DNA of 64,000 nucleotides from Adenophora triphylla var. japonica (Eukaryota; Streptophyta; Magnoliopsida; Asterales; Campanulaceae). The notes beneath the pieces were generated by a model. The model was given only the letters and a program-made list of their open reading frames with translations. It searched no databases and was not told where the DNA came from. Location: NCBI GenBank assembly GCA_022495995.1, contig JAFEMH010000979.1, positions 434,001-498,000 of the forward strand, read 5' to 3'. Positions 1-8,805 of the stretch are shown one piece after another. Position 1 is the stretch's first letter, and each line of letters starts with the position of its first letter. The translations under genes and the position numbers were made by a program.

Positions 1-62
1 TAGGCAAATCTTTTTAAGCTCTACCCTAATATGTAGGAGACAGGGAAATAATAATTTTCTAC

Positions 63-673
63 CTTTGGGGAAGGAAGCGAGTGACTTGCCGCAGGCACCT
101 TTGAGCAATTCTGCATCATCTGCAAATGCTACGAACCCGTCAGCAGTGATTCCCCAGTATAAAGGTACTCTTCCATGTTGATCCTGTTTATTTTGCAGAA
201 CCATAGTTAGCTTTCAGCTATTGTTTAGATGAAAATATTAGTACACCCTCTGTCCCATTATGAATATCCAAAAGTTATTCAAATTCGCTCTTGATCAAGA
301 GTAAATTTGATAAAAAATTGGACATTCATTTTGGGTCCGAAGGAGTAATAATTTAAGTCCTCTGGGTTGGAATAAGTGCACTTACAGAGGCCACAAATAT
401 TGTGGAGGTGAAGTTATCAAAAACAATGAAAGCGAAATTTCCAAGAAGATGGCCAACGACATGGTTTGGTGGGAAGGGGGCTCGATCCCTGAGTGTTTTA
501 TAAGCTTCAATGACAAGCGCCACCTCATTTGTTGTTGATTTGGCTAGACCATATTGCTGCTTAAGGCTCCCCAAGTTGTCTAGAATCCCCTCAAACATGC
601 AGTATATCTCATCCTTTACCCCAAATGATCTGCACCCCAAATCCAACCTTGGAGTGTGAGTGTGAGTGTGTTA

Positions 674-722
<49 letters not shown>

Positions 723-972
723 TATTATTGTGTGTGCTTTCAGATTGAAAAAGGTTCAATTGAACTTACCTAGGGAGGATGGGGGACTGGTTGTGGTTAG
801 AGTAGGCCAAATGACCATGGTCACCAATCTGAACTGACACACTTGTTTTGTTGTTCTCAAGGAACTGTTTGATTAACGCTGTCGCTGTTGTCTTTGGTGA
901 TGGTGTCCGGCAGCCGGCCGCCACCAATTCCTCCGGCGGGGACACCAAGGAGCTACTAAATACTCCTAGCAT
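63..972 (-). CDS. Stem-specific TSJT1-like / aluminium-induced protein (YGL-LRDR family), 5' three exons, partial
   Basis: Three exons join with clean splice sites: 972-770 (donor GTAAGT at 769), 629-386 (acceptor AG at 631-630, donor GTAAGT at 385) and 183-63 (acceptor AG at 185-184, donor GT at 62). The protein starts MLGVFSSSLVSPPEEL and carries the two motifs that name the family: YGL (in QQYGLAKS) and LRDR (in YKTLRDRAPFP). Exon 3 continues with VPLYWGITADG and ends FPKG, as in family members. The start at 972 is chosen because MLGVFS is the usual N-terminus; an upstream in-frame Met at 1002 is less likely. The family is a class II glutamine-amidotransferase-like fold (DUF3700) reported as stress, aluminium or auxin responsive; its exact biochemical role is not settled. 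The C-terminal exon(s) lie beyond position 1. The reading frame is intact throughout, unlike most ORFs in the window, so this is probably a functional gene. Confidence 0.9.
651..722. repeat. (TG)n(AG)n compound microsatellite in intron 1 of the TSJT1-like gene
   Basis: GTGTGA units run into pure TG and then into about 13 AG dinucleotides, all inside the intron between 629 and 770. This is likely length-polymorphic. Confidence 0.9.
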
Positions 973-1083
973 GTCTATACAAAATACAGGGTGATTATAC
1001 AAAGCTTATGATACTATGCCCCTGTCTTCCTTCTCAAGTGTTGAGAAGGAGATGTGGAGGGAAATGAGATGAGGGTTTATGTA

Positions 1084-1091
1084 TATTTATA
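1084..1091 (-). promoter_or_regulatory. TATA box of the TSJT1-like gene
   Basis: On the minus strand the sequence reads TATAAATA about 112 bp upstream of the start codon at 972. Transcription would begin near 1055-1060, leaving a 5' UTR of roughly 85 bases. Spacing and sequence are typical of a plant core promoter; no transcript evidence is available here. Confidence 0.55.
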
Positions 1092-1264
1092 AAGGTTTTT
1101 GAGGGGTAAAATTGTCAGTTGATAGTACATGGGGGCCCACCTTTCGGGTCCTTGTTTATTCCCATGTCTTAGGGGCTTAAGCAACTTGCTTGTCGTTTTG
1201 GTGATCATTCCTACGGATTATATTCTAGATTTCTAGGCTAGGCTGTTATTGGAGGTTTGAGATT

Positions 1265-1295
1265 GCGATGGCGATAGCGATAGCGATGGCGATTG
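1265..1295. repeat. Short GCGATG/GCGATA hexamer tandem repeat
   Basis: Five to six consecutive six-base units, alternating GCGATG and GCGATA, lie upstream of the TSJT1-like promoter. No coding role is seen. Confidence 0.7.
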
Positions 1296-1398
1296 ATTCT
1301 GACATTTAGTAGTTGGTTAATACATCCATCGTTTCATCTCACTGTGTGCCTGATGGTGCACCTGCACCACCAAATATATATATATATATTTTTTTTTA

Positions 1399-1416
1399 CA
1401 AAACGACGTCGTTTTG
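1399..1416. promoter_or_regulatory. 18-bp perfect palindrome with GACGTC core
   Basis: CAAAACGACGTCGTTTTG equals its own reverse complement. The centre GACGTC is a C-box/CRE-like ACGT core of the type bound by plant bZIP factors. It lies 145 bp upstream of a candidate first exon (1561-1625) and 310 bp upstream of the TSJT1-like promoter, so it could serve either. Regulatory function is inferred. Confidence 0.5.
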
Positions 1417-1560
1417 CTTAGGAAGAAAAAAGAAGAAGGGATTAATAGATTTATTGGAACGCTGAAGATCAGAAACAACCCGCGTCCGTCTCCTTCAGTT
1501 CCTGCGTCTCGGCCGTCTCCTCCCTCCTCCCTCCACCGCCCCGACCTCCCTGGCCATAGA

Positions 1561-1625
1561 ATGGGCGAACCAAACCCCCCTCCGCAACCCACTCACAAAA
1601 TCAAGAAGAATTTCTCGAATCAAAG
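1561..1625 (+). CDS. Possible first exon of an unidentified plus-strand gene
   Basis: A CT-rich leader (about 1480-1560) precedes an ATG at 1561. It opens a 21-codon reading frame beginning MGEPNPPPQPTHK, which ends at a good donor, AG followed by GTAAACCC at 1626. The layout (ACGT palindrome, pyrimidine-rich leader, short N-terminal exon, donor) looks like the start of a gene. No downstream plus-strand exon can be recognised; the next 1.3 kb is minus-strand F-box pseudogene and MITEs, so it may be a truncated gene. The protein is not recognised. Confidence 0.3.
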
Positions 1626-2053
1626 GTAAACCCTAGAAATTTAAAATTGCTTTAATTTTCTTGATTTGGATTTTGATTGGTTCGGTTCTTGGTTTTGATT
1701 TTGATTTTGGATTTTGATTTGCTCTAAATTCTATAAACTTAGCTTAATTGGATTTTTGATAACATGGTAATTTTAATTTTATTCTTTTATTCTTTCACTA
1801 TCAACATTGAAATAAATCAATGTATTATGGTTTGTTAGCCGGTGTATTGAACCATTGCAAAAAATTCCACTCTGGTCACAATATAAACCTCTGTAAAAAG
1901 ATTTACTCTTGGGTGTTTTGCATTTTCCGGTCACAGATGAGTAAACCTCGAATTTGAAATCGTTGCTGCTCATATATAATTGTCTCCACACGACTACAAC
2001 TTTATAGTGACACGATTGAGATGGATCAAAAGCTAAACTTGCACTAACAAATA

Positions 2054-2343
2054 CTCCCTCTGTCCCCTGTCCCACGTAAATGCAAATCAACTTTTTGAGT
2101 GTGAGAATTAAAGAAAAGTAGGAGAGAGAAATAGGTGGAGGAAGTGTTTGTGAGTATGAAAAATTAAATAGGAGAGAGAATGAGTGGGAGGAATAGTTAG
2201 GAGAGAGAATGTTGTGAGTGTAAAAGTGAAGTAGGAGAGAGAATGAGTGGGTGAAATAGTGAATATTTGTTTCCATTTTGGGTAGTCCACATTTACGTGG
2301 GACAGACCAAAATGAAGTCCGCATTTACGTGGGACGGAGGGAG
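2054..2343. mobile_element. Stowaway-type MITE 1, in the F-box pseudogene
   Basis: It has terminal inverted repeats CTCCCTCTGTCCC at the left and GGGACGGAGGGAG at the right, flanked by TA on both sides (2052-2053, 2344-2345). The interior is AT-rich with GGAGAGAGAATGAGTGGG motifs and no coding capacity. It is mobilised in trans by Tc1/mariner transposases. It abuts MITE 2 through a single shared TA. Confidence 0.9.
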
Positions 2344-2345
2344 TA

Positions 2346-2633
2346 CTCCCTCCGTCCCACGTTAGTTGAGACTAACTTTTTGGGCACACCAATTAAGGAA
2401 AAGTAAGTGAGAGAAAAAGTGAAAGAAAATGTTGTGAGTATGAAGAATTAAATAGGAGAGAGAATGAGTGGGAGGAATAGTTAGGAAAGAGAATGTTGTG
2501 AGTGTAAAAGTGAAATAGGAGAGAGAATGAGTGGGATAAATAGTGAAGATTCCTTTGCCATTTTGGGCAGTCTCAACTAACGTGGGACGGCCCAAAAGGG
2601 AAAGAAGTCTCAACTAACGTGGGACGGAGGGAG
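2346..2633. mobile_element. Stowaway-type MITE 2, abutting MITE 1
   Basis: The terminal inverted repeats extend beyond 25 bp: CTCCCTCCGTCCCACGTTAG at the left and its complement at the right (ending at 2633), with TA at 2344-2345 and 2634-2635. The interior resembles MITE 1, so the two belong to one subfamily but differ in their subterminal parts. Confidence 0.9.
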
Positions 2634-2889
2634 TATATACTTTCTATTCCCAAATTGCGTGGGAAAGTCGAGGGTTTTGCATTCCTTAGTAGTGGGATTG
2701 TATAGGTAGAACAATTTTGATGATTTGAGTAATAGCAATCCATTGCACGAATATGTACATCTGAATAAACGATCTTTAGAATCTGGGTTGACAGGGATAT
2801 CATGATATGATCTTTGGATTAGTTTGACAAATTGGAAGTTAGCCGAAAGTACCGTAGTGATTGCTATCGCTTCTGATGCGATTATGAAA

Positions 2890-3612
2890 AATGGAGTTGG
2901 GCCCAAACAAAAGATTAGGCCCAACAGGAACGAACGGGACAAATACGTTTTGAATGAGTATTAAAGTAGGTTCAGGGTAATGAGGCGGCATGGGTGATAA
3001 GGCGACATCCTTAGAGCGGCATGTGAGAGTAAGGCGAAGCTGGATATATACCTTGAGGAATTACAATTTGAATATGATGTGACCGATGGCGAGAATCCTG
3101 CTGTCGAGAAGGTTGTAGCTGGTGGCACTCTGAGTATTGTCGCCTAACCTCTGATTGTCGCCTGCGGCGTATGTGATAGGTAATCCCGAATGACGGTCGA
3201 ACTGTCAGTTGGACCCACTATTAATCGTCAACTGTAGGGTGATTTAACAAGGTGAACAGGATAATTCCACTAACTTTGGAATTGGTTGAGGACCCTTAAT
3301 GGATGGTTGACAAGTGTTCCCCATGTGCAAGGCACATGGGGGCTTGATAGTATAAAATGAGAGGAATAGTGGCATTTTTAGGGTACGTACTCTCTCTACT
3401 CTCTAAGCGCTCTCTCTCTAGAAAACCTCCATTGTTGTTCAGTTACAGACATAAATCTTACTCTCACGCCGGAGGGATTTTGCCGGAGCCACCCCCGGCC
3501 TAGTTGATGTGTTTGCATGTGTGTAGGTGACCCAACGAAGGAGAAACAACCGGAGTATCTTTATTTCCAGTTCCAGTGCAACCAAATTAGTTTGGCAGCA
3601 TCAGCTTCCAAC
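2890..3612 (+). mobile_element. Solo or truncated LTR related to the Tat LTR at 7.7-8.7 kb
   Basis: Landmarks match the Tat LTR ending at 8740: a GAGTTGGGCC motif near the left end (2892 versus 8097), a TATA box (TATAAAAT at 3351), the stretch TCTTACTCTCACGCC followed by a GCCGGAG block, and a GCAGCATCAG terminus (about 3609 versus 8740). No gag follows. The left boundary is uncertain and no target duplication was identified. GACAAATTGGAAG occurs on both sides (2826 and 3722), which may be a remnant duplication. Confidence 0.5.
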
Positions 3613-4886
3613 GAAGAAGAGCCCAGTTGGAGTTGATTCTTTTTGTCGGCAAGTGTGAGTTTGGCGAAATCTGGGACTTGATACGATTGAAAACCATAGT
3701 TTTGAAAGGGTTTGGAGATTGGACAAATTGGAAGGTAGCGGACGTCTTTTTTTTTTATTAAGAATAGGCGCCACCAATGCTATTGGTGTAGATCCGCCAC
3801 TGCTTGCAAAGGATTCTGAGGTATCTTACATTTTGTTGGATTCATTTGCATATGATTATGAGGTATTGGTTTCCATGGCATGGAACTTTTACTAGCACAC
3901 CACCAAGTGGGGTCCAATAACAATATTGGGAACTAACAACTGCAGCTGCAGCGACAAATTTCGTGTTCAATTGTGAAGATTAGAGACCAAGTCTGTCGAT
4001 AGAGATTAAATGAGTCGTTTGTGGAACCCAATAACCATTCAACCAATTAAATCTCTACCTGACTCATCCAATAAAAAGGAGTTGTGATCAAATTCATGTT
4101 AATCATGCAATGGATCAGCAAATTGGTAAATCTAACAAATCTGTCATTGCATCAGTTTCAATAAATCAAATATGTTATTGTAGCAGTTCCAAATTCACTT
4201 ATAAACGTTACATTGTTATCATCAACAGTTAGCTAAGTTAGCCATTGCTATCATCGCTGACTCTTTCCTTGAATATTATAAGTTCAAACACTGTCTGTCG
4301 TATGGAATCAAGATAGATTCACCCACGCTATCCAATATAATGATCTTTTACGTTATTCTAATGGACCTATTAGTTCAAGTTGAAAGAGTCGGTGAATTAT
4401 GAGACGAGATCACTTATACCATTTCGTATGTCACATTGTTTTTTACATGTAATCCAACGATTATAAATTATTAGGAATAATATCATCATTAATGAATAAT
4501 CAATAAATCACCTTTAATATATAATGTGATACGCAAAAATGGCACAGCTCTCGGCTTGTGAATTATGGGTACTTTTCCGAGTAGCAAGGAATGAGATAGT
4601 TGATCAGTAAAGTGGAAAAAGTTAATGAAATTTACACTTGGATCCACGTCTGCACCATACAATACATAGAGTAAAATATTTAAAGTTAGAATTTCTATTG
4701 GATACCCTATACTTCAATTATTTCCATATCGCTATCCCTGTTTGTTCTTATGCTTTTGGAGCTTGTTATGTTATCAAACTACTCTTATTGGGCCGATAAA
4801 TATATTCTAATTTGTATGGGTTCAATTGTCATTTGGCAAAATGAGTCATAAATCATTACACACTCAATTGTATAAACAAAATATAG
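3613..4886. other. Gene-free AT-rich DNA
   Basis: No ORF with recognisable content and no terminal repeats were found. A short T-run and the palindromic CACCAATGCTATTGGTG lie near 3770-3787. Nothing else can be supported. Confidence 0.6.
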
Positions 4887-4888
4887 TA

Positions 4889-5162
4889 CTCCCTCCGTCC
4901 CTAGTTAATATTAAGTTACTCATTTACTTTACTGTTGAAAACGAAAAATAAGGAGTGAATATATATAATATTATTAAAGTAGGAGTTGTGAGTGGGTAGG
5001 AGAGAGAAAGTGGGGTAGAGAATAGTAAGTGGATAGTTGTGAGTATGACAAGTGAGTCCATAAATAAAGAAGTATTAAAAAATTTATTTTTTAGAAAAAT
5101 ATAACTATAAAGTGGGACGCCCAAAATAACAAAATAGGTAAGATATTATGGGAAGGAGGGAG
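4889..5162. mobile_element. Stowaway-type MITE 3
   Basis: The left end is CTCCCTCCGTCCC after TA (4887-4888); the right end is AAGGAGGGAG before TA (5163-5164). The interior has the GGAGAGAGAA motif shared with the other Stowaway copies. A more decayed Stowaway-like sequence (CTACCTTAGTTATAAAATAATG) starts directly after it. Confidence 0.85.
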
Positions 5163-5315
5163 TACTACCTTAGTTATAAAATAATGTCCCAAAACAAATT
5201 TCAAATATAGTATTCTTAATCCCATCCCAAAATAAATGTAAAAATAATAATTAAATTTGCTTTTGAGTTGGTCTTTTAAAAAATACGTTTTTTTTCTAAA
5301 CTTAAGAAAAAATCA

Positions 5316-5535
5316 TTTTTACACTGACACTTAAAATACACGTACTGACACTTTTTACACTGACACTTTTTTATACTAATACTGACACTTTTTTATTCTA
5401 CACTGACACTCTTTATACTGTCACTTTATATATATGCACTGATACTCTTTACACTGACACTTTGTTACACTAACACTGACATTTAATATACATGCATTGA
5501 CACTCTTTACACTGACACTTTGTTACACTGACAAT
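5316..5535. repeat. Imperfect tandem repeat with TACACTGACACTTT core
   Basis: About ten degenerate copies of a roughly 15- to 20-base unit built on ACACTGACACT are interspersed with TTTTTA or TATATGC spacers. Two near-identical direct repeats built on CTTAAGAAAAAAT-type sequence (about 5286-5320 and 5553-5588) flank the array. No coding content. Confidence 0.8.
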
Positions 5536-5621
5536 AGCGGGGGAAATAAAACACGTTTTTTCTAAGTTTAAGAAAAAATGCATTTTTTGTAAGATTTTGA
5601 CTTTGTTCTTTATTATTGCTA

Positions 5622-6263
5622 CTCCCTCCATCCCACTTCTAATGAGCCATGGGATCATTTCACGATTTTTAAGATTTTTTTTTGAAAAATGAATAAACAA
5701 TTGAAAGTTGGTAGAAGATTATAGGAGAGAGAATGTAAAAGTTAAAAACATTTAATAGGAGAGAGAATGAGTGGGAGGAATAGTAAGTTAATGATTGATT
5801 TTTTTGTAAATATGTTAAAATTATAAGGGTATAATTAATGATTTTTTGTAAATATATACTCCCTCCGTCCCGCTAATATTCGCACACTTTCCTTTTTGGG
5901 CGTCCCGCTAATATCCGCACACTCCCAAAAAGGAAACTTTATATTAATAAAATATTCACCCAACCCCACTCATTCTCTCTCCTACATTATTTTAATACTC
6001 ACAACACCATTATAATTTATTACACCCTCCACTCATTCTCTCTCCTACTTTACTTTTACACTCACAACATTTTATTAAAATATCATATTCCTTAATTCCC
6101 GCGCAAACAGTGTTGGTGCGGATATTAGCGGGACGGAGGGAGTAAACATTATAAGGGTATAAATGTCCGAAACACTGTTCACATATTTTCATTTATGAAA
6201 TGGCTCACTCGATGTGGGACAGACAAAAAAAAAAGTGACTCACTTAAAATGGGACGGAAAGAG
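5622..6263. mobile_element. Stowaway-type MITE 4 (outer), interrupted by MITE 5
   Basis: The left end is CTCCCTCCATCCCACTTC after TA (5620-5621); the right end is GGGACGGAAAGAG before TA (6264-6265). The subterminal parts are also inverted (AATGAGCCATGG against GGCTCACTCGATG). An independent MITE is inserted inside it, so the outer copy is the older one. Confidence 0.8.
5859..6142. mobile_element. Stowaway-type MITE 5 (inner, nested in MITE 4)
   Basis: It has long terminal inverted repeats, CTCCCTCCGTCCCGCTAATA and the complement ending at 6142, with TA at 5857-5858 and 6143-6144. ATTATAAGGGTATA occurs on both sides, showing the broken continuity of the host MITE. Confidence 0.9.
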
Positions 6264-6265
6264 TA

Positions 6266-7116
6266 TTTTTTTTTAACATTAATTTTGGTACGAAGTCCAA
6301 ATCCTAATCGGGATCGAATGTACTCAAACTATAGTTTGAGTGATCATCGAGATAAATGTGTTGGCTATAGTGATTCAAGTAATTTTTCATCTTGTTGCTT
6401 TCTTACTGAAATTTTGAGATTTTGTTGTGTAATATTTCAGATTAAATAGTAGGGATGATAATTTGATCGAACTTGATTTAAAACGAAGGCAATTCGATCT
6501 AAAAAAATAAGGTTTGGCTTGCAATTTTTAAAGCCTGACTCGGATTCGAATCAGGGTGCCGTTCTGATCGAAATTCGATCGGATCCGACTTGAACTCTAA
6601 TAAAAATATAAGTAAAATATATTTAATATTTTCCTAAATAGTCTTTATTGTTTGTGTTTATTAGTGAGATTTTGTTGATTTTAAACTATTGTCTACGGAA
6701 CATTCATTATTATGGTTAGAAATTAATTTTACTCAAATAATTTCGGGCTAGAAAATAGATTTTTAATATAATTCGGGTCAGATCAGTCATGGATTTATGA
6801 ATTTTCGACTTGAATTGGTCGATACCTTTAAAAGATTCAGATCAGAAAATCGACCCGACCCGTTACTATCCCGACTAAAATTAATGTTCTATATCTAAAT
6901 TTTGATGAAAGTGATATTTTATTGAAATTAACTTTGTGTCGATAGAAAAGTAATGAATGTGGGGTACCCAAATAATGGTGGCCATGAAAGTGCAGTAGCA
7001 CTAATAATTTATTGGGTCCATTAACATTAATGGTCGGGACAGAAATAAGGAATTAAGATACCATACAGGAATTCGGAGAAAATTTTTAAGCTTCCATGAA
7101 TGAAAAGAGATGATGA
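6266..7116. other. Gene-free AT-rich DNA
   Basis: No coding or terminal-repeat structure is recognised. There are scattered CGATC/GGGTCAGATC-type motifs near 6540-6860. From 7117 the sequence becomes a partial copy of the outer end of the inverted repeat at 7219-7687. Confidence 0.55.
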
Positions 7117-7218
7117 ACGGTATAAATTGAGATACAAATATGAATTTATTCGGGTCAGACCCAATATATATATATATGAACGGTATAAATCGAGATACGA
7201 ATATGGGCTTGTTCGAGT

Positions 7219-7687
7219 CAGACCCAATTCACTTGGACCTGACCCGGACAAGCCCATGTTTGTATCTCGGTTTATACCGTTCAGTGAATTCCGACTTTCT
7301 AGCTCGGCTATGACGAGTAGAAAGTGGTCTCGTCCTCGACTTATGAGAATATGAACAAGTTGTCACGTGTCGGCGTCGCTTCAATCTTGGCGTCGTTTCA
7401 TTACCCATCGGTTAATAGTACAATGATTGAATGCGCATGACGATTTCCAAGGCGTGTCAGAACATCGGGGAACGTGCTCGTCATTATACTATTAACCGAT
7501 GGGTAATGAAACGACGCCAAGATTGAAGCGACGCCGACACGTGACAACCAGTTCATATTCTCATAAGCCGAGGACGAGATCACTTTCTACTCGTCATAGC
7601 CGAGCTAGAAAGTCGGGGCCACTGAACGGTATAAATCGAGATGCGAACATGGGCTTGTCCGTGTCAGGCCCAAGTGGATTGGGCCCT
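7219..7687. repeat. Long inverted repeat (hairpin) with arms of about 207 bp
   Basis: The left arm 7219-7426 and right arm 7481-7687 are reverse complements with few mismatches, separated by a 54-bp loop. Matching blocks include ACGTGTCGGCGTCGCTTCAA, CGTTTCATTACCCATCGG and CTTTCTAGCTCGGCTATGAC. A partial extra copy of the outer 50 bp lies at about 7117-7226 in tandem. It sits just upstream of the Tat LTR. It could be a foldback element, or an inverted duplication of LTR sequence. Confidence 0.85.
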
Positions 7688-7689
7688 AA

Positions 7690-8740
7690 ACATAATCCAT
7701 CAAACATCAACAAAGGCCGACCAAGGCTCTAGCACATATGAATGCCCCAACTATATGGCCGAGGAGACCTCCCTCATATGTCGAGATCTCCTCCATAGAG
7801 GACGAGGTGCCTCCCTCGGCTTGATGTTGTCAACAGGCTCCCTATATTACTCGTTTCTCACCCGGCTCATCATGGACCAAGAGGTCATGAATGACGAGAA
7901 AAGGAAAGTACGCACCTCGGCATATCTTCATATATCGAGAAACCAAATTCATTCTCCTCGGCACATATTCATATGACGAGGAGACAAATATAGTCATCTC
8001 GGCTCTTCAGCTCTTAACTCCTTCCCTGGCTCATAATGGGTCTAGATGGCCATTCATGACGAGGAAATGATTATTCATGAACATATCAAAAGTGTCGAGT
8101 TGGGCCAAACGAGTAAAGTCCAATTACAGACAGCCTTGGTCTCCACATTCCCAATAAGGCTGGTCCAATCAAAACAAGGCCCAAAGCCCATCTCAAGTAT
8201 CGATGACTAAGCCCACGGTCCGACCTACCAGTCCCGACCTAACTTAGTCCGACCTCACGATCCATATTATAATTCGGGTACGAACCATGCTCTTCTACCG
8301 ACAGACGGTCGGGTCGACCATATCACGAGTGGCGACCTCGACCTAAATCAACAAGTGACGACTTAACACTTGTCGGCTTATTTGGTTGAACAATCCTCAT
8401 AACCACATCCCTACAAATCAGGGACCGTTATAGACATGTTCCCACGTCCAAGTAACTGCCGCTACAATCTCGGAGCACATGTCGCCTCCCCAAAAATACA
8501 CCACTCTTGTCTATAAATACTTCATCACTACCAAACGGTGAAAGGTAACTGCCATTTTGTATTCTGAGTTCATTATTCAATACATTTTGAGCTTTATACA
8601 ACTGTGATCTTACTCTCACGCCCGAGCGTCTTCGCCGGAGACACATCCGGCTAGTCGTGGGTTCGATTTCGTGTCAAGGAGCCAGGTGATCAGTCCTGCC
8701 ACGTGGAGGAAGATTGATAAGCACAATTCCTGCAGCATCA
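7690..8740 (+). repeat. 5' LTR of Tat element 1 (left boundary uncertain)
   Basis: The right end ...GCAGCATCA at 8740 is followed by GTTTGGTTCCATTGCCGGGA, a PBS-type sequence. A TATA box (TATAAATA) lies at 8512-8519 and a U5-like stretch with CTTACTCTCACGCC follows. Within the LTR are several short imperfect palindromes, for example the halves CCTCGGCACATAT and ATATGACGAGG at 7956-7982. The left edge may lie inside the preceding inverted repeat. Confidence 0.55.
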
Positions 8741-8741
8741 G

Positions 8742-8762
8742 TTTGGTTCCATTGCCGGGAAA
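8742..8762 (+). promoter_or_regulatory. Primer-binding site of Tat element 1
   Basis: TTTGGTTCCATTGCCGGGAA follows directly after the LTR terminus. It resembles the TTGGCGCCGTTGCCGGGGA-type PBS of many plant gypsy elements. The tRNA used is not assigned. Confidence 0.5.
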
Positions 8763-8805
8763 CGTGCTTTAAACTTGACCTCGAATTTTTCAACAACCTA
8801 CAACA

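Larger units (their letters stand above)
1779..2880 (-). pseudogene. F-box-associated domain protein fragment, split by two MITEs
   Basis: Two minus-strand coding pieces belong to one F-box-associated (At5g07610-type) protein. The upstream piece (about 2880-2635) contains SCNGLLLL, then LYNPTTKECKTL and FPTQFGNRKYI. The downstream piece (2053-1779) continues with SLAFDPSQSCHYKVV and later GSIHRLTNHNTLIYFNVD, then stops. These are conserved positions of the F-box-associated beta-propeller region; such proteins are substrate receptors of SCF E3 ligases. Between the pieces sit two complete Stowaway MITEs (2054-2343, 2346-2633), which account for the interruption. The N-terminal F-box itself is not seen; the reading frame above residue S of ASEAIA is not recognisable and an LTR remnant follows upstream. 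The C-terminus ends early at a TAA. This is a pseudogene. Confidence 0.8.

Noticed and set aside
2108..2613. Ser/Phe/Thr-rich minus-strand ORFs
   Set aside because: They fall inside two Stowaway MITEs and reflect their AGAGAGAATG-rich interior.
7100..7732. Plus- and minus-strand ORFs over the long inverted repeat
   Set aside because: The same peptide pieces appear on both strands because the arms are inverted copies; no protein family is recognised.
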